From Gnetum montanum (lineage: Eukaryota; Streptophyta; Gnetopsida; Gnetales; Gnetaceae), in assembly GCA_015680685.1 (NCBI GenBank), contig MNCI01011450.1:260838-295664 (forward strand): a stretch of DNA of 34,827 bases, read 5' to 3'. Of the stretch, positions 1-7,851 are shown one piece after another (the stretch's first letter is position 1; the number at the start of each line of letters is the position of its first letter). The notes under the pieces are model-generated. The model searched no databases and was not told the origin of the DNA. It was given only the letters and a program-made list of their open reading frames with translations. Position numbers and translations under genes: made by a program.

Positions 1-629
1 AATTGATTTATTCGTATCGTTATGAACATAGGTGCGGTTGTTACCTCTCCCGTTTTCTCATCCACTTTGATGTTGTCATTGTGGAAACTTAATGGCTTCG
101 GAGTTGACCCTTGAGGCAAGTACATTACTGCATGAATTGAAGGTTCATTTGGAGGTAAGTCTTCGCTTACTAGAATGGAAGTCAACATGCGCACTAGGGC
201 TTCACGATGGGTTTGAGATGTTAACACCATGTCGTATAAGCTCAATGAAGTGTTTTTTTGTTTAAGTGCCTGCGTGACTTGTGTTAGAGCTGTTGCTAGA
301 TCTCTACTATTGGGCGTATGTTTGTCGACAATGATTTGGTCCATCGGACTCAACAGTTTTATTTCATGCATAGTTGGTTTGTCATTTTTACCCGGAATCG
401 TTGATTTGGGTGTATCATGTTTTCTAGATGATTCACACTCATGGCTTGTGTTTGGTTTATTGTTAGGTGATGTCATGGGTATTGCATTTAGTGGGGTAGG
501 CTTGGGAGGTCCTAAGGCTAATCGTTGACGCTCCTTCTCCAAGCGTTCATGTGTAAGCTTGTCTGGTAGACGTTCTTGTGTGTGGCATGGGGGTACAGTT
601 GGTTTCGGATCCTTAGGTTTCTTTGGAAC

Positions 630-1155
630 CTGTACAACGTATGGAGTAGGGCAGGGTTGCAGTTGGGTGGTTGAATGCAGTTGAGTGTCAGGCTAGCTAG
701 GCACCTTGATGACATAGGGAATCGATTTATTCTGTGTTTGCGGAGTGAAGGATTGGAGGTCATCAGGACATTCGGGTATCCTAACAACATATGGAGTTGG
801 CCTAGCTAGAGGTTGTACCTTTGTAGTTGCAACCGTAGGTGATACTCGGACTACGTAGGGAGCGGGCCGAGTGGGAGGTGGTTGTGTGTTTGCGGTAGTG
901 GTGGCGGGAGGTACACGCACCATGTATGGTCTTTCACGTGGTGGTGTGATAGGAGTTGTTACAGCGGGGGGTATTCGAATGACATAAGGTTTCTGTGGGG
1001 AGTATGATGGTTGAGGCACAGATGTTTGTATAGTGGGAGGAATATGCACTACAAATGGTTTCTTAGGTATTTGCTGCTCATGATCGGAATGTACGATGTT
1101 AATGTTAGGTATTTCTGATTTGTTATCGAAGTAGATGATGTTAATTACATATGGT
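630..1155 (-). repeat. Proline-rich peptide repeat PYVVRVPP in the gag C-terminal region
   Basis: Seven copies of a seven- to nine-residue motif, PY[VM][VI][RK][VI]PP with variants, occur between the knuckle and the stop at 693: at residues 68, 100, 123, 143, 166, 188 and 213 counted from codon 1355. An eighth (PYVVQVP) follows the stop. Spacing is about 20-32 residues and the linkers are Pro/Thr/Gln-rich. Weaker relatives (YILRIPT, TLIHIPP) occur in the N-terminal part at 2540-2950. Alternating hydrophobic residues suggest short beta strands or linear binding motifs. No function is known to me. Confidence 0.75.
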
Positions 1156-1484
1156 GCTTCTTTAGCATTTAGAGGATCTTTATATATACCCATGGCCTGG
1201 TTTTGTGGTTGGACTGGGTTGGCTTCATCAAAAGTGATTTGACCTCTGTCAATCATCCGTTGGATATCTTGTTTTAGGGTGAAACAATAATCAGTGCCAT
1301 GCCCATTACGTTGATGATAATCACAAAAACGGTCCATTCTGAAGCCTTTTGGCACTGGGGGCTCGTCTGGTGTTGCCAGGATTGGGTTCTAAACCAATTA
1401 ACAGAACCGATCATGCCTTTGGATTGTCGTGGGGGACAACTGTTTATGTTTCATCAATCTGACCTTCAAGAGTTGGTCAAACAA

Positions 1485-2366
1485 CTATGATGGTTTCATG
1501 GGCAACGACGTATATTGAGAGGGGTCCTTCCTCTCACAGTTTCTCGTACGACCCGGTGTCGAGTTTTGTGATGCGGATGATTCTAATACGGTTGCAGGAG
1601 TGGGTTTGGCGTAAATAGCAGGGGCAATAGGCGGTTTGCTTTGTTGTCCCACATTCACTTGTTGTGTTTCTGCTACTACCACTATAGTTGTTTTAACCTT
1701 TTTTTTATCTTTCTTACTATGTTGATTCTTAAATGCTGAATATGCAGGATTGTGGCTGTTTTGGGCTACCTCCTCTATGTTCTTGATCTGTACAAACGCT
1801 TGACTCAAAGTGCATGCATTGAGATAATATAGTTTGGATTTGACAAAATCGTTGATAGCCCCTTTTAGGATGGTGAGGAGATAGGTTTCCGGGATCAGCT
1901 CGTGGAGCTCATTGAGGGCAGCACTCCACCGTTGGATGAATTTTTGGATAGGTTCAAGAGGTGCTTGTTTGACCTGTATGAGGCTGTCAAGTGTTGCTTC
2001 AGGTTTTAAGTTATACTTGAACCTGGTAACGAATTGGTGTAACAAATCCTCTAGAGAAGATATTGAGTTTCGTGGCAAGGCCCGATACCAATCAAGTGCT
2101 CTCCCTGCGAGGGACATGGGGAACACTCGCAGAATGGCATGTGGCCATTCCTGAAGTAGCACACATTCTAGTCTAAACATTATGAGGTGAGCGTTGAGGT
2201 CTGTCTCCCCATTGTATTTAGTTAGCGTGGGTAAGGATACATCCTTGGGTAGTGTTAGAGGCGGAATCGAAGAACTGATAGGGTCATCGTGATAGAAGTC
2301 CACTACCTTTAGCTCTTCATCGGGGGCTGTTTTGAGGCGTTTGACCTCGTCAGTTAGCTCCTGCAT
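1485..2366 (-). CDS. gag: Longest open gag segment (capsid domain) of the Tat-like element
   Basis: This is an intact 293-codon segment of the decayed gag. Residues 1-15 form a short coiled coil (MQELTDEVKRLK). Residues about 35-180 fit the plant retrotransposon gag capsid family: a PTLTKYNGETDLNAHL entry motif, then MSLAGRALDWYRALP, then LEDLLHQFVTRF. Such proteins assemble the cytoplasmic virus-like particle around the element RNA. The C-terminal part is rich in Lys, Thr and Pro, and the segment ends just before LFDQLL, where a TAG interrupts. The frame also continues upstream of the ATG through two stops, so this is a fragment and not a separate gene. Confidence 0.8.
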   Translation of the reverse strand: MQELTDEVKRLKTAPDEELKVVDFYHDDPISSSIPPLTLPKDVSLPTLTKYNGETDLNAHLIMFRLECVLLQEWPHAILRVFPMSLAGRALDWYRALPRNSISSLEDLLHQFVTRFKYNLKPEATLDSLIQVKQAPLEPIQKFIQRWSAALNELHELIPETYLLTILKGAINDFVKSKLYYLNACTLSQAFVQIKNIEEVAQNSHNPAYSAFKNQHSKKDKKKVKTTIVVVAETQQVNVGQQSKPPIAPAIYAKPTPATVLESSASQNSTPGRTRNCERKDPSQYTSLPMKPS

Positions 2367-3552
2367 TAGCTTTTTGGCATCAGCCTAGTCTTGGGCACTA
2401 GGTGAGATAGCAGGTTGGGGATGTTGTACAGTATACAGATTAGATTGTTGGATAGTGGGCTGGAAGGCAGAAAGTTATGTGGTTGAAGGCTGCACTTGCA
2501 GAATATTTGTAGCGGGTGGTGCTAAGGGCGGCACATTATAGGCAAGGGGTTGCTGTTGTCGTTGCGGTTGTACTTGAGGGGATGTTAGCTGGTAAGATTG
2601 TGTGAGGCGGTATGTTATAGTGGGGGGGTTGATGCGATTGAGCACCAATCGCTGTCCATTGCCCGATCATGCTTTGTGTAGGAATCCCCTGAACTTGTTG
2701 GGTTACAGTTGTAAAGGATGCTCCTTGGGTTGGGATCCGCAGTATGTAATGAGCGGATGTAGAATCTGGTATTACATGCAGCATTATGATCACTCGGGGT
2801 GGGAAGGTTGCTCCTACATCATTTTGAGGAGGTTGTATTTGCGAGAATGGAGATATTGTTGCAACGGGGGAAATAGCAAGGGGAAGCGTGTTGAGTTGCA
2901 CGTCGGTTACAGGAGGAATATGGATAAGCGTGGATGATTCTTGTTGAGGTATTTGTGCTTGGGTGATTTTAAATGGTTGGAGGGACGTAACTTCCCCTGT
3001 GGCTGGATGAAACAACAGGTTTGCATAGGTCTATGGACTAAGAGTATGGTATGAATCTTCATGCTCGGATTGAGCTGCGAAGTTATCCTCCTCTTCCAAT
3101 TGAGGATTTTCTAGAGACTGGTCTAGAGACTAACTCCTTTGTAGGAGGAGTTGTGAGATGAGCTCAGAGTAGTGCTTTGGGAGAGGGATGATATCATACG
3201 GGGAAGAGATGAACTCATGCCCTCTCCTATAGAAGAGTTCGTATTGTCTCTTAACCTCCATTTCAGTTTGGTCTATGGCTAGGCTGGCTTGTATTTTTAC
3301 ACATATGAAATTGTATTGCTCCTGAGTTATAATGTTAAATGATGGGTTCCTCCCTTGCAATCTGAGAGACCGGCGAGGCCTCACTGTGGGTTGTACTAAG
3401 GGTTGTTGAACAGCCATGGTGCCCATGATGTCTGTGACTAGCTTGGTTGTAGCATTGGGGTTCGCAGTATTCATGATGAACGGTTGTGAATACGACACGG
3501 TGGAAGGGATATGAAACTGGTATACTTAGTACAGCATAAACCTACGTTCGCT

Positions 3553-3742
3553 GCATATAGCGTATAGGCTGGATCTCAGTGTATAGGCTTCAACGACCAA
3601 CGTATAGTGACAGCGTACAAGTATATGTTAAAACGTGTAGGCAGAGCAGCGTACAGCGTATAGACTGGATCTCAGCGTATAGGCTTCAACGACCAGCGTA
3701 TAGTGACAGCATACAAGTATATGTTAAAACGTGTAGGCAAAA
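3553..3742. repeat. 96-bp tandem duplication
   Basis: Two near-identical copies, with period 96 (CTGGATCTC at 3569 and again at 3665), lie between gag and the larger array. Both carry GTATAG, CAGCGTA and AACGTGTAGGC segments, so the duplicated block is itself built from the CAGCGTA word that dominates the neighbouring array. Confidence 0.9.
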
Positions 3743-4220
3743 CAGCGTACAGCGTATACTGAGCAGCGTAGAGAGAGTCTACAGCGTACAGCGTATACTG
3801 AGCAGCATAGACAGAGTCTACAGCATACAGCGTACAGTGTATACTGGGCAGCGTAGAGAGAGTCCACAGCGTACAGCATACAGCATATACTGAGCAGCGT
3901 AAACAGAGTCTACAGCATACAGCGTACAACATATACTGGGTAGCGTAGAGAGAGTCTACAGCATATAGCGTATAGCGTATACTGGGCAGTGTAGAGAGAG
4001 TCTACATCGTACAGCGTACAATGTATACTAAGCAGCGTAGACAGAGTCTACAGCATACAGCGTATACTGGGCAACGTAGAGAGAGTCTACAGCATACAGC
4101 GCATAGCGTATATTAAGCAGCGTAAACAGAGTTTACAGCATACAGCGTACAGCATATACTGGGCAGCGTAGACAGGGTCTACAGCGTATAGCATACAGTG
4201 TATACTCAGCAGCGTAGACG
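3743..4220. repeat. Minisatellite field 1: 39/46-bp units built on the heptamer CAGCRTA
   Basis: Eleven tandem units start at 3743, 3782, 3821, 3867, 3913, 3959, 4005, 4051, 4090, 4136 and 4182. Units are 39 or 46 bp, and the 7-bp difference is one extra heptamer CAGCGTA/CAGCATA. Each ends in a segment like GCGTAGAGAGAGTCTA or GCGTAGACAGAGTCTA, and these two forms partly alternate. Substitutions are almost all G/A and C/T. It sits between the probable promoter and the gag start of the minus-strand element. Open frames across it are by-products of the repeat. Confidence 0.95.
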
Positions 4221-5060
4221 TTGGGAATTCTGTAGAACGGGATGCCGATCTGGGAATTTCAGCACTGGGTTTAGTGTCAATGTGGTGTGAGTCTGAGAAG
4301 ATCAGGGTATGAGAACACAGTAAGTTTTAAGCAGTTTCAGGCCCTTATTCTAGCACCATTTTCTGTACTGTCTGAAATCATCGATTTCGGGCTGAAATGA
4401 AACAAAAACTAGGAGATCCCCAGATGAGCACAGAAAACCCTAACTTCGCTTAAGGACAAACTAGAATTAACGAAGGCAAAGTACCTTGAACGGTCCGCAT
4501 GCAGATCAGACAAGGATTTCCCGGAATATACACTGTTATATTGTACGCTGGGTTACACATAAACGACGTAACTAATGTCGAATGGAGCATAAACGTACAG
4601 GAACGTAAATAGTAAACATACAATAATGAATGAAAAATTGTAACAAATCTTAGCAAAGAAATGTGGCAATATTATTGCAAAATGAAAGTTACAATGCACC
4701 AGTCTAACGTAGTTGTGAATCTGACACAAGGTGGACGAAGAGCCCCAGTGGATGCGGAGGGATGATGGTGTGCTGGTTTGAACTACAGGCACAGCGTAAA
4801 GGCTGTATGTTCAGCGTGCAGGGTTGAGGTCCAGCATATAGGGTTTTTTCCTTGCTCTCTGATTTTTCAGTGTCTCTGGTTCTTTTTTTTTGTCTCTTTG
4901 GTTTGTTCAAAATTGTCGACCTCGATCTAGTGGAAAATTGGGGTTTTTATACAAGTTTAGATGCTAGATTCGGGTCTGAGAGGGGGTGATTGGCTGTGGA
5001 GCGCTGGACTCTCGGGTCGGGTGACATGTGGCATGTTGACCGAGTACAAAAGAATGAAAT
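4221..5060 (-). promoter_or_regulatory. LTR/leader region of the Tat-like element with a TATA-like box
   Basis: On the minus strand TATAAAAA lies at 4951-4944, within GTATAAAAACCCC, and is followed by an A-rich, coding-poor leader. TTAGGGTTTTCTG, a common plant 5'-leader string, lies at about 4444-4432. No conserved protein is seen: the short frames here have no recognisable domain and no good ATG. The placement fits a U3 that includes field 2 and a transcript running left towards gag. The exact LTR end is unresolved. Confidence 0.45.
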
Positions 5061-5069
5061 TTTACAAGT

Positions 5070-5800
5070 GTACAGCGTGCTGCACACCAGCGTGCTGCAC
5101 ACCAGCATATACACGTTGTACGCCAGCGTATACACGCTGGACGTGTGACCTTGGCGTACATACTTGATCAAAATGAAAGAAGTCGTTCGGCCTTCAGATT
5201 TGAATTCGGATGTCATGAGAGTGCTGCTTGTGGATGTTCAGTTCGTTGACATTGATTTGACACGATTCTGGAGAGCTTTGATTGGTATACGTTGTGCTAC
5301 ACGCTGGGCGTACACATTGTACATGTTGGGCGTATACATTGAGCGTATACACTGGGCGTACACGCTGCATCTGCTGGGCGTATACGCTGGGCGTGCAAGA
5401 TGTACATGCTTAGCGTATGAACTCCAGAATGCATGATGTCACACTTAATGATTGCTCTGTTCGTGTGAGTTGATGCTTTGTACAAAATCTTGCTCTAAAG
5501 TGCTGTTTTCATGCTGTCTTCGGGGGTTGCATGCTGGGTGTATATGTCAATCATACATGTTGAGCATACATGTGAGGCATGTACGCTGGGCGTGTATGCT
5601 AGGCGTATACGTTGTGAATGTATGCTTGGATGTATACGCTGGGCGTATACGCTGGGCGTATACGCTGGGCGTATACGCTGTGAATGTGTGCTTGGGCATA
5701 TATGCTGGGCGTATACGCTGTGAATGTATGCTTGAGCATATACGTTGAGCGTATATGCTGTGAATGTACGCTATGCGTATACGCTGAGAATGCATACTTA
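5070..5800. repeat. Minisatellite field 2: 13-bp TACGCTGGGCGTA units, opposite polarity to field 1
   Basis: The field is diffuse from 5070 and dense at 5283-5420 and 5580-5790. The basic unit is 13 bp, perfect in tandem around 5634-5675. It is interleaved with a longer unit containing GTGAATGTATGCTTG that recurs about four times between 5610 and 5770. The core GTATACGCTG is the reverse complement of CAGCGTATAC from field 1. The switch of polarity falls around the near-palindrome at 5123-5140. Because 13 is not a multiple of 3 and the unit lacks stops, all frames on both strands look open; none is a gene. Confidence 0.9.
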
Positions 5801-6014
5801 GTGAGGACTAAGTATCTTGAGCTCCGATGTTGCCATGTTTGATAGTAGATGTTGTCGTGGTCGTCTGCAGGTCCCAGGGAACTGCTCCTTGTTGAGTTCG
5901 ACTCTGCTTGAAGCTATCTGTGAGGCCCTCAAGCTTTAGTCAAGCTGGGGAGCGTCATGACTTAGCTTGATTCTTGTTATAGGAGTACTAAGCTCAAAAT
6001 TTTGTGGTGTTTCA
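5801..6014 (-). other. Probable 5' end (U3 start) of the Tat-like LTR, unique sequence
   Basis: About 210 bp without repeats or coding signal lie between field 2 and the inferred LTR start. The minus-strand beginning TGAAACACCAC and the loss of type B LTR homology at the same point define the boundary. Nothing else is recognisable. Confidence 0.5.
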
Positions 6015-6350
6015 CCGCGCTAATGCATGTAATAAATAACATGTAAGAAATAACAGATAATAAACCTATTCCATGCACTGCAAGGTTTATCCATAAAGCC
6101 CGTCTTTATTGCCGTACACAACTTGCTTTCAGGTACAAAGCTGCTCGAACAAAGATCCGTTCACTTGGGGACTCCTACTGTGGGCAAATGGAAAATATTC
6201 TATCTCTGGAGTGATCAAACTGCCAGAGCTTCACTACTTCTAGCCTAGGATAAGAAATGAGGGGAGTGCCGCCTCTTATTTATAGATTTGGCAGCGGACC
6301 GTGATATCGCGTACGCGATATCGCATGGGATGCGATATCACGTCTCATCA
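6015..6350 (-). mobile_element. Truncated type B LTR (U3-R part), 5' end at 6350
   Basis: Read on the minus strand it begins TGATGAGACGTGATATCGC, has a GATATC palindrome cluster (6303-6342), a TATA box TATAAATAAGAGG (TATAAATA at 6284-6277) and a polyadenylation signal AATAAA (6110-6105). It matches the first part of the solo LTR at 27938 and the 3' LTR at 25418-26189, including the GTAGGAGTC and GAACGGATCT segments. No polypurine tract lies to its right, so 6350 should be the outer edge of a 5' LTR in old DNA. The remainder was displaced by the Tat-like insertion. The predicted target pentamer is CTAAT (6351-6355). Confidence 0.8.
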
Positions 6351-6913
6351 CTAATTAACTAGATAGAAGGGGTGATCGTCTTATCCTTCTAGTCCTTACT
6401 CCACTACTTGTCCCAAACTCAAAAACCTTCTTCTATTCTTTTTTTGATGAATGACCAATCTTATAATCAAGAATTTCTTTAGAACCTTTGAAATCTTCCA
6501 AACTAATGCACTAACATCCAAGAAATCTGATTTCTTTAGAATTTTCCTATGGATGATTCTATATTAGTCCCATCTTCTTCAACCAATGTTGAAATTCTAC
6601 TTCTTTTATTAATGCAAAAATTGTTTATTCTCAAAATGTAGATTTATAAACTTGTAAGAAAAAAAACTATGATGCCTTCTTCTAGTGATGTTGATATAAG
6701 TAAGACACTTGATTTTATTCTTCTTGATGATGTATATGAGTCATTAGTTGTTGATCTTTCATCAAAATATGTGTTCATTCAAATTTTGGGTTAGCTATCT
6801 CATAATCAAAGTTTCATTTCACAATTAAATGATGTGAAGAAAAAACATGACATCTAAGTCCTTGATGCTAGATATTTTTTTCTGCTTGTTGAGTTAGACA
6901 TTGCTTCGATAGT
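6351..6913. other. Old AT-rich substrate, degraded coding-like sequence
   Basis: About 560 bp of low-GC DNA lie outside any recognised LTR element. On the plus strand a frame around 6673-6913 reads as protein-like (SSSDVDISKTLDFILLDD, then LLVELDIASIV) with several stops. If element 1 is removed together with one target copy, the frame continues at 16028 without a shift. This suggests element 1 landed in an already decaying coding sequence. The original protein is not identified. Confidence 0.4.
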
Positions 6914-7726
6914 TGATGAATCACGGTTTGCTAGGCCCTGATATCAAGTACACAATATCACAGCTTGGTTATGATATCGTATACACGATATCATAATTCT
7001 TGTGTTAGCCTATAAATACAGCACTCAGGTGCATAGTTGATAGTTTTGAGTGAAGTTCTTTTCTTTCTAGTTCTTTTGGTAGTTTAGTTTTCAGTTTTCA
7101 ATTTCTTTCTCTCAAGCTAGTTATTCCGAGTGCATGCTTGCAATGTGACGTTTGTAATTGCACAACACCTTTGTTTGAGTGTGACATACTTGGACATGTG
7201 CATGATCGGCAAGAAAGATCAAGATTACTTTCATCATTGCAGCATTCACTTACATTAATTTTTTTTTTGTTTTAATTATTTAATTCCTTCTTTAGTTAAC
7301 AGTTCTATTTATTGTTATTTACTTTTCTTGTCATTAAGTAGAATGTGTACACCTTAATCACGAGCATTTAAGTGCGAATACTTGGCACACCTAGCAGTAA
7401 TCCCACAAAGTCCAATACATGTATGAACGGTTAAGGATGAATACCATCGCCATAGGCTAATTTAGGTTTTTCTTCCATTATTAGTTTAATCAATTTATCT
7501 TTTATATTATCAGGAGTAACGTAGAATTAGGACAACATCATATCCCTCATTCTAGACTAAACCATATATGGCAAAGCTATTACTACTCTAGGTCGGAAGA
7601 CAACAGACTACGATTAACGTATAACTGTATAGGTGCCACAACTAGTCCATTTGCGAAGTTCGACCAGATCGTGTGTACATGCTCATATTTGTATGGTTTA
7701 GTGCAGGGGTACCTCACCACTCATCA
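6914..7726 (+). repeat. 5' LTR of element 1 (type A)
   Basis: The LTR runs from TGATGA to TCATCA, 813 bp. U3 carries GATATC-type dyads (6940-6993). The TATA box TATAAATA is at 7011-7018 with the start of R presumed about 30 bp on. The polyadenylation hexamer seen in other copies is mutated here (AAGAAAG near 7212). U5 ends in GGGGTACCTCACCACTCATCA, shared with all type A copies. Confidence 0.92.
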
Positions 7727-7727
7727 T

Positions 7728-7748
7728 TGGTGTCATTGCTGAGGATCG
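7728..7748 (+). other. Primer-binding site, tRNA-Asp type
   Basis: TGGTGTCATTGCTGAGGATCG begins one base after the 5' LTR. It matches the complement of a plant tRNA-Asp 3' end (TGGCGCCGTTGCC and onward) except at five positions, all C-to-T or G-to-A, as expected for decay of methylated DNA. Reverse transcription would prime here. Confidence 0.8.
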
Positions 7749-7851
7749 TGCTAGTTATCTAGATTAGTTATATTACACAAGATCACTGTAAAAAGGTATT
7801 AACAATATATCTTTCAAGAAGTATTCAAACACACATCACAAATTGACAACA

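Larger units (their letters stand above)
1..3474 (-). pseudogene. gag: Decayed gag polyprotein of the Tat-like element, ending in the pre-protease region
   Basis: This would be the capsid/nucleocapsid precursor. From a likely ATG at 3474 the frame gives a basic patch (RRSLRLQGR), then a Pro/Gln-rich stretch. After a frameshift near 2590-2640 (a run of seven G lies there) a short coiled coil starts around 2366. A Retrotrans_gag-type capsid domain follows at about 2270-1780, with the hallmark LDWYRALP and LLHQFVTRFKYN. A knuckle CDYHQRNGHGTDYC lies near 1325-1284. In-frame stops are at 3130-3132, 3031-3033, 2475-2477, 2385-2387, 1485-1487, 1398-1400, 1389-1391 and 693-695 (eight, the last after the knuckle). 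Past 693 the same frame is open to base 1 and contains HREALVRML and SEDLPPNEPS, typical of the segment just before plant retropepsin. The length, about 1150 codons, is large for a gag. Confidence 0.85.
1..6014 (-). mobile_element. Tat-like Ty3/gypsy LTR retrotransposon, 5' part, running off the left edge
   Basis: Reading right to left this holds a probable 5' LTR start at 6014, a TATA-like box at 4944-4951, two minisatellite fields and a decayed gag that stays in frame to base 1. The start is placed at 6014 because the minus strand there begins TGAAACACCAC followed by AAAATTTTGAGC, the usual look of a plant Ty3/gypsy LTR start. The type B LTR on the right also loses its homology there. The left LTR boundary and primer-binding site were not found: no tRNA-Met, -Asp or -Arg complement was seen between 3500 and 5900. 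The Tat assignment rests on the CX2HX4HX4C knuckle and the long proline-rich gag. If the insertion reading is right, the minus-strand pentamer CGCGG beside 6014 should recur after its 3' LTR, outside the window. Confidence 0.6.

Noticed and set aside
3579-3932. Open frames on both strands across minisatellite field 1
   Set aside because: They are periodic translations of the 39/46-bp units, open on both strands, with no domain.
3743-4220. CRISPR-like regular array
   Set aside because: Units are contiguous with no unique spacers, the context is a plant retrotransposon, and unit length varies by a heptamer.
4450-4910. Short minus-strand frames near the TATA-like box as a host gene
   Set aside because: They start at non-ATG codons, overlap in different frames and show no domain. 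The region reads better as LTR/leader of the Tat-like element.
4961-5795. Many overlapping frames across minisatellite field 2
   Set aside because: The 13-bp unit lacks stops and cycles through all frames, giving repeated VYAGRIRWAY-like peptides. These are repeat artefacts.
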